Below are positions 17,546-26,674 of a stretch of 40,718 nt of DNA, piece by piece. The notes beneath the pieces are model-generated. The model was not told where the DNA came from. It made no database searches and saw nothing but the letters and a program-made list of their open reading frames with translations. Every line of letters begins with the position of its first letter. Position 1 is the stretch's first letter. Origin of the DNA: a virus; IMG/VR virus record IMGVR_UViG_3300048007_000381, positions 1 through 40,718 of that record. One strand, written 5' to 3'. The translations under genes and the position numbers were made by a program.

Positions 17546-20500
17546 ATGTACATTATAGGAGATAAAGAATTATCTGATGAGCAAGCCCGCGATTTTGCCG
17601 CTAAATTCGGCAGTGAACTTGACGTGCTTGCAAAAAAATACAACTGGCAGTATGTTGCTGGTGATGTGGGAAAGACAACGGTTCCGGAGGACACGACTCC
17701 GCCGACGGGACCAGGATTAGCAACGCCCGCTGGGGAATCCAGATTGGGCATTACTTTATTGGAGTCACCCGTAGCTAGCGCCCCTAAAATTAACGAATAC
17801 GTAACAGCCGAAGATTTAAAAGGAAGCGAAGAAAAGGTTTCTAAAATGCTTAACGAGAAGCTTTCTGGCTTGGGACTTTACGTTACAGAAGGCACCGGCA
17901 TGCATTCTTGGGACGCTGTTAACATAAGAAAACGTGACGAAAAAAGAAACTACTCGCCTTACGGCGCTATACAAACAGTTCGTACCGGTGTCGAGTTTGG
18001 GCCAGAGCTTTCGGAAGAAGAGCTTAGTGAAAAAGCCGCGGAAATAAACCTTAAAATAGAGGAGTTAAAAAACGATAACTACCTTACAGAAGCTCAGGAA
18101 AGATCAGGTGCTAAGTATGATGAATACAAAGCGGCCACAACCCCTGAGCCACTTTCTGAAAAAGAAGCCTTAAATCTTTACGAAAAAGAACGTGAGGAAA
18201 AGTTCAGCAATATTAGACGCTTCCGAGATAACAAAGGTTTTGATGTTTCTTTTGAGAACGGCGACTTTGAAAGCGTTGAAGAAGAAGAGCAATATAAAAA
18301 ATACTTAGCAGGTAGCTACATAGCGCCGCCTAATAAAGAGCGGTTAACAGCATGGGAAAATGCCCGCAATGAGGGTTACACTTCAAAGCAGTCATTAAAG
18401 TTTGCGAACAATCTTGACCGCCAGACTAGGTTGGACCTAGAAGCTATAGCGGCTAATGAAAAAGCTATAGCGGAAGAACGCGTTGGTGCTTTAAATAAAA
18501 AATACGAAAGCCAATCCGCAGCCTACGAAGAATCTTACAATGCTTTTGAATCAAACCCAACCGAAGAAACCAGGTTGGTTGCGCTTGCTGATTTTGAAAA
18601 TTTACAACAAACATTATTAGAAGGCAGGGAGCTAGCGAAAGATAGCAAAGGATTACCTTTGGCTATTAAAGATTTTGGCGCTAATTACAATAGACTACAG
18701 CAGTTGACTAGTAATTTTAAAGGCTTGGCTGCAGACGCTAATTACCTTACCGCTCAGTTAGGCCAGTTATTAGGAGACGACCCGAAATACAAAGAGGCTG
18801 CATTTCAAATGGCAGCTGGCATAAAAGAAGAACAACAAAAGTTTCAAAGGTCTGTAAAGGTTGATGAAATAGGTAGCCTGCAAGAAGCGGGTATGTGGCT
18901 AGCATCGTCTAGCACCAGTCTTATTCCTTCTTTGGCTATGGCGTTTACGGGACCAGCAGCACTGCCTTTGTTTTTTGCAACAGGTGCGGGTAGCACTGGT
19001 GTGGAAACAGCAATTGCTGAAAGAGACGCGGCAAAGCGCATGCTTAGTAACCGTGAGCTCCTAGATGGTAATCCAAATATAGATGCTCTTGAGCGCTCTG
19101 CTATTGAAGAGCAAATGCAAAAAGACTCTAAAACGTTAAACATACCAGAATGGCGTAAGATTACGGCACAGGTTTGGAACGGTTTAGCAGAAGTTGCGTT
19201 TGAAAGAACAGGTACTTTGTATTTACTTAAAAGCTTGAAACAAGGAGCGAAACTTTTACCACCTAAAACAATTAAGCAGGCGGCTATTAAGCTAGGTAAA
19301 GACGTTGTTAAAGGCATTAGAGTTGAAGGTGGATCCGAGTGGGCTACAAATACCTTCCAAAACTTTGCTGATATTTATATATTAGATGAAGACAAAAACT
19401 TTTTTGAAGCTATTACTGACGAAAAGCTTTTTGAAGAAGGTTTAGAAACTTTTGCACAAGGTGCCTTAATGGGTGGCGGCATGTCTGTAGGCGGTAATTT
19501 TGGGGCTATTAAAGAAGCCTATTTCAGCGAGCTAGCCACAAGTAAAGAAAGCGCTAGGCTAAAGGAAATAATAGCTAAACTAGAGTCTTTAACCGGTGTT
19601 AAAGGCCTTACAAATGCCGGTGACGGTGTTCCTTTGCCACAGCAAACTCAAGAAGTGCAAGCCCTCGTTGAAGAACTTACAGGAGAAGCTAACGATATAA
19701 AAAACAATGTTATCGCTCGTTTAGGAGTGGATTTAACATTAGAGGATGCTAAAGCAGTAGGCGATATAAACCGTCAGATGCGCAAAGTTAACGCTGACTT
19801 CGTAAAGCTTGCATCGAACACTGATTTAGGTGCGGCTCAATTAAAAGCTATAGAAACAGAATACAGAGCCAAGTTTGATAAATTAGCCGAGCAACGAGAA
19901 GATATATTAACCAACGAGCAGTTAAGCACAAAAAATTTAAAGGCATCAAGCGGCAACAAGGTTGTATTTGACGCACAGACCGGTTATGAGATGTATCAAG
20001 ACCGCATGCTTAATGAAAGCATGGTTGGCATAGCGCAAGAATGGAATAAAATGCGTGGTGGTAAAAAAACAGAAATGTTTAATGCCGCAAAAATTGAATT
20101 AGAAAAAGAAGCCGGCCCAGGTAAAGCTATAACAGCGGAGGCCATTGAGAAGCGCGCGATAGATAACTTTGAAAATTTAAAGTACGCTGAAAAAATAGAA
20201 AGCGGCGCAAAAAACGTTGAAGATTACGCTAAGGCTAACAATATAAACGTACGCATTGAAACATTTGACGGAGATAATGCCTCAGCGGCTTTTGAGCAAA
20301 GGCTATTAGATTTAGGGTACAGTAAAGAAAAAGCTGCTGAAGTAGCAGAAGAATCTGAAGAATCTGAAGAAGGCCCTAAACTAGAAGTAGAGGCTATAAA
20401 TATACCTGGTAAAAACGGGGAGCCAGATATTATACTTATTAATAAACCTATGTCCGTTAAAAACAAAAGGATAGGTGTTTATGCTCACGAGCTTCTTCAC

Positions 20501-23500
20501 TCAATAGCCCGTCAAAAATTTAACACTACTGATGTTACTAAAGCGGGTGAGGAGCTTCTTGGTTATTTAGAAAAAAACCAACCTGACCTGTACACTAAGG
20601 TTAAATTTAGAATAGACCAAAGCTACACTGAGACAAGTGAAGACGGGGAAGTAACGAAAGACGCAGATTATTACGAAGAGGCGATGAACGCTATGTCTGA
20701 TGTTATTGCAGACGGCCAAGCGGTCGATAAAAACTTTTTGTTACAAGCACGTTCTTTTGTTAATAGTTGGCTGCCCGCTTCAATGCAACTTAAAAGCGAT
20801 GAAGCTACTTACCAGTTTATTAGAGGCTTTAACAAACAAGCACACTTCGGCGGCAAAGGTCCTGCTTTAAACATTAAGGACAAAACCGTTGGTGATCGCT
20901 CTGATGAAGAAGCGCCAACTGCAAAAGAATCAAGAACGCTTACGCCTGAGCAAGACGCTGGCGTAATAGACATGCTGTCTAGGCGTGCCGGAAGAATTGA
21001 GGAGGCTAAAAAAGTAGCTGAAAAGTTCGGCGTTGAGGTTCAGGCTGACGCCGTACAACAACGTCTTGAAGCAAAAATTAGAGAACAACTAAGCCCCCTT
21101 ATTGGCAAAATTGTTACTAATCGTACTAAAGCATTGTACGATCCGATTGCACCAGAGCAACGCAATAACGTATCTCGCGAAGATTTCCAAAACTCTTTAA
21201 GAACAGAGATTGAAACTTTAGCTTTTGAGGAATTTAAAGAAGGCAAGCAGGATATTGAAAAGTTCTTGGTCAACAGAGCGTTTCTAAGATCTAACAACTT
21301 AGCCTCTAGATTAGGTATTGAATCGGCAAAAACAGGTGGTATTAAGAAAGACATTGACACTGCTAAAGGTATGGCGGCGCAGGAAGAGACCACAGCTAAG
21401 GAAGACAAGCCACAATACAAAACTCTGCTAGAACGCAGGGTTTTAGACAGCGAAGTTGTAAATTCAATTAAAGAAAAAGTTAAATCAACCGTGCGTGTTA
21501 TGAAAACGCGTATGGATGAGTCCGTATCTAAAAACGTTACTGTTAAGCCATATATTGCCGAGCTTCGTAAAGCTATGGGCAAACAAGCTGACATCGACTT
21601 AAAGAAAGCGATGGGCGGCAAGAAAGACGGTGAACTTCGTAAATTCCTTTTGCGTAACAAAGCTGCTATTTTGCAGAACATGACTACCACGTACTTGATG
21701 ACGGCTATGCCTAATGCTATCCAGAAAAAAGTTAACGGTGTATGGACAAGTGATTGGAAGGGTAAGAAAATTGATAGAGAGTCTGTAGACACAGACAAAG
21801 CGGGCCGCACATCAGGTGCAGAGCTTGTTAGAAGACTACCTAATGCATCAACTAGATTATCTGATGCTGATTACTTATCTAACATTTTAGACGCGTCTGG
21901 AGCGCCTATACGAGGCCGCAAAGAATCTTTAGCTAAAGCAATGGCGGAGGAAATTTCTTTTGATATTGTTAATGAGGCTTTGCAAGACCCTAATAGTGAA
22001 ATTCGCCAGGCGTTTGAAATGCGTCAAGACTTGCTGGGGGTTGAACTTGTGGATAATTATACCACTCAAGCGATAGTAGACATTGAAAGGGGCAATGTAA
22101 AATACAGCCTTTCTGCGGCTCAATACGGAGAGTTTAACGATCGCATGGGTAGTTTAAAAATTATTATTGATAGCCAAAATACCGGAAATCTTACTAATGC
22201 CAGATTGCGCAATGCTTTAATTAAAACCTTTGAAAACGAGCCTAGCGACATTATTACTGAAAAAGAAATAAAGAAATTTGCCAACGAGTCTTTTAATACC
22301 GTTAAAAGATATCTTAGTAAACCAGAAGCGCAAGATGTAAATTTTGCCTCGTTTGTACAAGAGGGTGTTGAGCTGTCTAAACAAAAAAGCAACCTAATGC
22401 TTGCTTTGGATATTGCTAAATCATCATTAAAGGGTGGATATAAAGCTCTTTTTGAAAATAAAAACTTAGTTAACAGACAAAGAGGCCTAAGCTTAGATTT
22501 TAATACCAAAACAATAGAAGAGCAAGGAGTAAAAGGTTTAATAACGGTACTAAAATGGATGCGTGGGCACCAAACCACTTCCGGAAAAATAGGCGGTGGT
22601 CGAATGCAGATATACGCTGGTGTTTCGGATTTTATTAATAACAATTTAAATACAATACCAGGTGTTAAAATAGAATACAAAACCGGGGGTGCAGGCGTGG
22701 TGATAACCAATGTATCTTACAAAGGCGAGACTGTTAAAGACTGGAAAAAACTTACATTAACACCCGCTCAGACAGCTACAAAAACGGTCAGCAAAGATGG
22801 TGTTAAAGCAAAAGCGCCTATTTCTAAAAAAACATTTGAAGAGCAATATGACCAAAGAGTAAAAGAAGCTAGGGAAGCTTGGGAAGTACTTACTGATTAT
22901 CTATCTTACGTTAATGAAAACGGCAATAAATTAGACTGGGTCATGACAATGATGAGTCTTAAGAGTAACATGTCTAGTATGCTTAAGGCTGCTGCCCCTG
23001 TTAAATATTACCATACAGGCGCGCCAACTGCTAATTTAAGATATGAACACATGATACCTACTGAGTACATGGTTCTTAAGTTAACTCAGCATTTCAAAAT
23101 TAAAAATATAGATTTAAATAAACTAAGAGACAAATACAACGTGGCTATTATCCCTGTAAAAATGGATGACAACTTTAACATATTGGTGCAGTCTCAAATG
23201 AATTCTAATTTTGATTTAGAAACAGACAGTGAAGTATTTAGATATTATAACAAAGGCACCTATGGCTTTAAAAACATGGAAGCGCTTGAGGTTATTGGCG
23301 GCAAAAATAAAGGAGAAGTTATAGGTGAAGGTTGGGTTAAATTTAATAAAGAAATTAATGCAGAAGAAGCTGCTAAAGCTATTGAAGAAGTAAAGCAGGT
23401 TGAAAGAGCTAAATTTAGTAAATCACCAAAAGCGGAAGAGCTAAGTAAAAAGTTTAACAATATACTTGAACGTAAAACAGGTGTTGAATCATTTAAAACT

Positions 23501-25582
23501 TTCTCCGCTGTACAAGCGCAAAAGCGTGGTGAAAAGAAAGGCAGGTTTAAATTCTTTGTTGCGCCTAGTGTTGATGATTTTAGAGGCTTAGTTAACTATG
23601 CGTTCGCTGGTAAGGGCAAACAGGGTGAAGCTGATATGAAATGGCTCGAGGATAACTTAATGACGCCTTACGCTAAAGGTGTAGCCGCTATTGATGGCAT
23701 ACGTCAACAAATTAAGCGTGACTTTAAATCTGCTGTTAAAGCTTTCCCTAAGCAATACCAGTTACTAAACAAAGAGATTGGCAAAACAGGTTTTACCTAT
23801 GATCAAGCTGTTAGAGTTTACTTATGGGGTAAAGCTGGTATTAAAGTACCAGGCTTGTCTCAGAAAGATACGAAAATACTACAAGACGCTATTCGTGAAA
23901 ATCCAGAGTTAATGGACTTTGCGGACGCAATGCTTGTTGTTGCTCGCCGCGATACTTGGATGGAACCTAGTGAATACTGGGCTGGTAATACGCTACTGTC
24001 GGACCTTAACAGCATGACCGAAAAAATTGGTCGTAAAAAATATTTAGAAGAGTTTATAGCAAACGCTGATGCAATATTCACCACGGAGAACCTAAATAAG
24101 ATTGAGGCGTTGTACGGCAAAGCACATCGCGACGCAATTGAAGACTCTTTGTACTCAATGAAGAACGGCACAAACCGTAACGCGGGAGGCAATAAGCAGG
24201 TTAATGCATGGTTAAACTGGATTAACGGTTCTACAGGCGCAATCATGTTCTTTAACAGACGTTCTGCATTGTTACAGATGCTTTCGTTTACTAACTTTAT
24301 AAACTGGTCTGACAATAACCCCGTTAAAGCAGCAGCTGCGTTTGCTAACCAAAAGCAATATTGGTCTGATTGGACTATGATATTTAACTCGGACAAGCTT
24401 AAAGAGCGTCGGGGTGGTTTAAAGCAAGACGTAAGTTCCGATGAAATTGCTAGTGTAGCTAACGCAAGTAAAAATAGCCCGCAAGCTATTTTAGCTAAGT
24501 TGTTACAATTAGGTTTTACACCCACTCAAATTGCGGATAGTATGGCTATTGCAACAGGTGGCGCTATGTATTACCGCAACCGCGTTAACGCTCTGATTAA
24601 GCAAGGCGTGTCACAAAAGGATGCAGAAGCGCAAGCGTTTATTGATTTTTCTAAAAAATCCGATGAAGCCCAGCAGTCCTCAGATCCGGCATTGGTGTCA
24701 CAGCTGCAAAGAAGCACACTAGGGCGTCTTATATTCGCTTTTCAGAACACCCCTATGCAATATACCCGCTTAATGAAAAAGGCGGCGTTAGATTTAGCTA
24801 ATAACAGAGGAGATTGGAAAGAAAACGTAAGTAAGATTGCTTATTACGGTGTAATACAAAACTTTATATTCTCAGCATTACAAAGCGCGTTGTTCGCTAT
24901 GTTGCCTGGGTTTGATGATGATGAAGAGGATCTTACTGCTGCTGAGCTAGACAAGAAGAATGCTAAGGAAGAGCAAAAGATAACTAGAGTATTAAACAGC
25001 ATGCTCGATACTGTACTTAAAGGCTCAGGTGTATATGGGGCGGTTTTCTCTACTGTTAAAAACATTATTAGAGAATACGATAAGCAAGAGAAAAAAGGTT
25101 TTATGTCCGATCATGCCTATACTGTTTTATCTTTATTTGATATATCGCCGCCTATCGGTTCTAAGGCTCGCAAAGTATACAGCGCAATTCAAACAAGGAA
25201 GTTTGAGAAAGATGAAATTGCAGCACGTGGCTGGGGAGTGGTAGCAGACGGAAGATTAGACTTAGGTCCTAATTGGACAATACTAGGCAAGGTTTTATCA
25301 GCTTCTATCAACTTGCCGCTCGATCGTGTGGTTGATGAACTTACTTCCGTGAGCGAAGCATTCGATGCACGCAACAAAGCGTGGCAGCGTATAGCATTAG
25401 GCTTAGGTTGGAAAACATGGGACGTAGGTGCTATAGAGGAAAACGCGGAAGCTATTAAAGAAGCCGCAAAGAAAGAGCGCAAAGAAGCTGGAATAGAAAA
25501 AGCGAAAGAAACTAGAGCTGCAAACAAAAAAACCAAGAGCAGGGGAAGAACTGTTAAAACAAGAGGGGGAAAAACACGATGA
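17546..25582 (+). CDS. Giant ejection protein with metallopeptidase motif
   Basis: A 2678-residue polyprotein-like internal virion protein, about twice the length of T7 gp16. The N-terminal 440 residues are charged and helical. A hydrophobic Gly/Ser/Ala segment at about 449-486 (SLIPSLAMAFTGPAALPLFF) could touch membrane. Residues 981-985 are HELLH in the context RIGVYAHELLHSIA, the zinc-binding motif of zincin metallopeptidases; Glu1044/1045 in YYEEAMNAMSDV may supply the third ligand. The long centre is Lys/Glu-rich with scattered globular segments. The last about 450 residues look most conserved-like, including MFFNRRSALLQM and FQNTPMQYTRL (about 2398), then a hydrophobic stretch at about 2431-2457, and end in a basic Arg/Lys tail. 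It would be packaged in the head and ejected with DNA, possibly cutting peptides in the envelope. It overlaps the endolysin gene as ATGA. Confidence 0.7.
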   Translation: MYIIGDKELSDEQARDFAAKFGSELDVLAKKYNWQYVAGDVGKTTVPEDTTPPTGPGLATPAGESRLGITLLESPVASAPKINEYVTAEDLKGSEEKVSKMLNEKLSGLGLYVTEGTGMHSWDAVNIRKRDEKRNYSPYGAIQTVRTGVEFGPELSEEELSEKAAEINLKIEELKNDNYLTEAQERSGAKYDEYKAATTPEPLSEKEALNLYEKEREEKFSNIRRFRDNKGFDVSFENGDFESVEEEEQYKKYLAGSYIAPPNKERLTAWENARNEGYTSKQSLKFANNLDRQTRLDLEAIAANEKAIAEERVGALNKKYESQSAAYEESYNAFESNPTEETRLVALADFENLQQTLLEGRELAKDSKGLPLAIKDFGANYNRLQQLTSNFKGLAADANYLTAQLGQLLGDDPKYKEAAFQMAAGIKEEQQKFQRSVKVDEIGSLQEAGMWLASSSTSLIPSLAMAFTGPAALPLFFATGAGSTGVETAIAERDAAKRMLSNRELLDGNPNIDALERSAIEEQMQKDSKTLNIPEWRKITAQVWNGLAEVAFERTGTLYLLKSLKQGAKLLPPKTIKQAAIKLGKDVVKGIRVEGGSEWATNTFQNFADIYILDEDKNFFEAITDEKLFEEGLETFAQGALMGGGMSVGGNFGAIKEAYFSELATSKESARLKEIIAKLESLTGVKGLTNAGDGVPLPQQTQEVQALVEELTGEANDIKNNVIARLGVDLTLEDAKAVGDINRQMRKVNADFVKLASNTDLGAAQLKAIETEYRAKFDKLAEQREDILTNEQLSTKNLKASSGNKVVFDAQTGYEMYQDRMLNESMVGIAQEWNKMRGGKKTEMFNAAKIELEKEAGPGKAITAEAIEKRAIDNFENLKYAEKIESGAKNVEDYAKANNINVRIETFDGDNASAAFEQRLLDLGYSKEKAAEVAEESEESEEGPKLEVEAINIPGKNGEPDIILINKPMSVKNKRIGVYAHELLHSIARQKFNTTDVTKAGEELLGYLEKNQPDLYTKVKFRIDQSYTETSEDGEVTKDADYYEEAMNAMSDVIADGQAVDKNFLLQARSFVNSWLPASMQLKSDEATYQFIRGFNKQAHFGGKGPALNIKDKTVGDRSDEEAPTAKESRTLTPEQDAGVIDMLSRRAGRIEEAKKVAEKFGVEVQADAVQQRLEAKIREQLSPLIGKIVTNRTKALYDPIAPEQRNNVSREDFQNSLRTEIETLAFEEFKEGKQDIEKFLVNRAFLRSNNLASRLGIESAKTGGIKKDIDTAKGMAAQEETTAKEDKPQYKTLLERRVLDSEVVNSIKEKVKSTVRVMKTRMDESVSKNVTVKPYIAELRKAMGKQADIDLKKAMGGKKDGELRKFLLRNKAAILQNMTTTYLMTAMPNAIQKKVNGVWTSDWKGKKIDRESVDTDKAGRTSGAELVRRLPNASTRLSDADYLSNILDASGAPIRGRKESLAKAMAEEISFDIVNEALQDPNSEIRQAFEMRQDLLGVELVDNYTTQAIVDIERGNVKYSLSAAQYGEFNDRMGSLKIIIDSQNTGNLTNARLRNALIKTFENEPSDIITEKEIKKFANESFNTVKRYLSKPEAQDVNFASFVQEGVELSKQKSNLMLALDIAKSSLKGGYKALFENKNLVNRQRGLSLDFNTKTIEEQGVKGLITVLKWMRGHQTTSGKIGGGRMQIYAGVSDFINNNLNTIPGVKIEYKTGGAGVVITNVSYKGETVKDWKKLTLTPAQTATKTVSKDGVKAKAPISKKTFEEQYDQRVKEAREAWEVLTDYLSYVNENGNKLDWVMTMMSLKSNMSSMLKAAAPVKYYHTGAPTANLRYEHMIPTEYMVLKLTQHFKIKNIDLNKLRDKYNVAIIPVKMDDNFNILVQSQMNSNFDLETDSEVFRYYNKGTYGFKNMEALEVIGGKNKGEVIGEGWVKFNKEINAEEAAKAIEEVKQVERAKFSKSPKAEELSKKFNNILERKTGVESFKTFSAVQAQKRGEKKGRFKFFVAPSVDDFRGLVNYAFAGKGKQGEADMKWLEDNLMTPYAKGVAAIDGIRQQIKRDFKSAVKAFPKQYQLLNKEIGKTGFTYDQAVRVYLWGKAGIKVPGLSQKDTKILQDAIRENPELMDFADAMLVVARRDTWMEPSEYWAGNTLLSDLNSMTEKIGRKKYLEEFIANADAIFTTENLNKIEALYGKAHRDAIEDSLYSMKNGTNRNAGGNKQVNAWLNWINGSTGAIMFFNRRSALLQMLSFTNFINWSDNNPVKAAAAFANQKQYWSDWTMIFNSDKLKERRGGLKQDVSSDEIASVANASKNSPQAILAKLLQLGFTPTQIADSMAIATGGAMYYRNRVNALIKQGVSQKDAEAQAFIDFSKKSDEAQQSSDPALVSQLQRSTLGRLIFAFQNTPMQYTRLMKKAALDLANNRGDWKENVSKIAYYGVIQNFIFSALQSALFAMLPGFDDDEEDLTAAELDKKNAKEEQKITRVLNSMLDTVLKGSGVYGAVFSTVKNIIREYDKQEKKGFMSDHAYTVLSLFDISPPIGSKARKVYSAIQTRKFEKDEIAARGWGVVADGRLDLGPNWTILGKVLSASINLPLDRVVDELTSVSEAFDARNKAWQRIALGLGWKTWDVGAIEENAEAIKEAAKKERKEAGIEKAKETRAANKKTKSRGRTVKTRGGKTR

Positions 25583-26043
25583 AATTATCAAAAAACTTAA
25601 GTGTTGCTGAGGTAATCAAATCAACTACGGCAAAAAGATGCGGCATCAATAATGAGCCTACAATAGAGCACTTGGAAAATTTAAAGGCAATTGCACTAAA
25701 CATTTTCCAGCCAACGCGTAATTATTTTAACAAACCTATTTGCGTAACTTCCGGATATCGCAGTGAAGCTCTTAATGAGCGCATTGGTGGAAGTAAAACC
25801 TCTCAACATTCCAAAGGTCAAGCTCTTGACTTAGACGCCCAAGCATACGGCGGATTAACCAATAAAGAATTATTCCATTATATATCAGAGCATACTGATT
25901 TTGATCAGTTAATATGGGAGTTTGGCACAGAAGAAGAGCCAGACTGGGTACATGTTTCTTATGTCGATAACCGCACAAACCGTGGAGAAAGGTTAATAGC
26001 CTACAAAAAAGACGGCAAAACAAAATACAAGCACTTTAAATAG
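25579..26043 (+). CDS. M15-family peptidase endolysin
   Basis: A 154-residue zinc peptidase of the M15 (D-Ala-D-Ala carboxypeptidase/L-Ala-D-Glu endopeptidase) type, which would cut cell-wall peptides at lysis. The key motifs are present: SGYRS (58-62), SQHSKGQALDLD with zinc ligands H77 and D84, an acid-like WEFG (Glu114) and the ligand segment DWVHVSY with H125. It has the usual length of stand-alone phage M15_3-like endolysins and no signal peptide, so export would need a holin. The start ATG overlaps the giant protein's stop (ATGA). A one-helix membrane protein follows after 1 base, which fits a lysis cassette. It could instead be a virion-associated muralytic enzyme. Confidence 0.85.
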   Translation: MKLSKNLSVAEVIKSTTAKRCGINNEPTIEHLENLKAIALNIFQPTRNYFNKPICVTSGYRSEALNERIGGSKTSQHSKGQALDLDAQAYGGLTNKELFHYISEHTDFDQLIWEFGTEEEPDWVHVSYVDNRTNRGERLIAYKKDGKTKYKHFK

Positions 26044-26044
26044 C

Positions 26045-26320
26045 ATGGCAAAAGAAATTTCGGAAAACACAGTAGTAGGATTGTCTTTAAAAACTCTAGG
26101 CGCTATAATAGCCGGGGTAGGGGTAATTACGCTTGGGTATTTTGACCTACAAGCAGGTATTGAAGAAGCTAAGCTTTTGCCGCCCGCTGAAATTGGTAGA
26201 ATGGAATACGATCTTAAAGATCAGTTAATCCGCGAAACAATAATGAACACACAGAATGACGTGAATGATATTAAGCAGCAGCTTGATAAAATGGAAAAAA
26301 GATTATTTGAAATGAAGTAA
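26045..26320 (+). CDS. One-helix membrane protein, holin- or spanin-like
   Basis: A 91-residue protein with a short polar N-terminus, one predicted membrane helix at about residues 10-32 (LKTLGAIIAGVGVITLGYFD) and a charged, coiled-coil C-terminal half (NDVNDIKQQLDKMEKRLFEM). The gene directly follows the M15 endolysin, so a lysis role is the simplest reading: a single-pass holin or an i-spanin-like protein. No lipobox or second membrane segment is seen. The assignment comes from topology and position. Confidence 0.55.
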   Translation: MAKEISENTVVGLSLKTLGAIIAGVGVITLGYFDLQAGIEEAKLLPPAEIGRMEYDLKDQLIRETIMNTQNDVNDIKQQLDKMEKRLFEMK

Positions 26321-26321
26321 A

Positions 26322-26672
26322 ATGAAAAACACAACCCTTTTATTAATCGCATTTACACTATGCTCGTTTGCTTCCGAAACTATTAGCAAGCGAGGTATAG
26401 TATTAGTGCATTATAATGCTGAATTCAACTCTGCAAACAATTATGTTGACGTTGTTAAAATTAAAGATGCTAAAATATTTAAAGCATCTATTGATGGCAA
26501 CGCGGCTCTAAAACAAGACGAACGCATAAGATCGGTGCCTACGCTGGTGCTGTATAAAAATGGTAAAGAAATTACCAGGTGGGAAGCCGGTATTAATTTA
26601 TCATTGAGTCATATAGACTACCGCGAAATACAAAAAGAAGTTGACCAGCTAACCGGGGCTAATAAGTTTTAA
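26322..26672 (+). CDS. Secreted thioredoxin-fold protein without CxxC
   Basis: A 116-residue protein with an N-terminal signal peptide (about residues 1-17, MKNTTLLLIAFTLCSFAS) and a thioredoxin-like core: strand GIVLVHYNAEFN, then helix, then VVKIKDAKIFKASID and the cis-Pro strand RSVPTLVLYKNGKEITRW. The usual WCGPC active site is replaced by NAEFNSANN, so no redox-active cysteine pair exists; the only cysteine lies in the signal peptide. It would act in the periplasm as a non-catalytic thioredoxin-like protein, perhaps a binding or stability partner. It sits between the membrane protein and an outer-membrane-barrel-like gene, 1 base after its upstream neighbour. The role in infection is unknown. 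Confidence 0.65.
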   Translation: MKNTTLLLIAFTLCSFASETISKRGIVLVHYNAEFNSANNYVDVVKIKDAKIFKASIDGNAALKQDERIRSVPTLVLYKNGKEITRWEAGINLSLSHIDYREIQKEVDQLTGANKF

Positions 26673-26674
26673 GC

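Noticed and set aside
18844-25536. Long antisense reading frames inside the giant ejection gene and other structural genes
   Set aside because: These frames lie opposite long, well-supported genes, have Ser/Leu-rich composition typical of reverse-complement shadows and lack leaders of their own.
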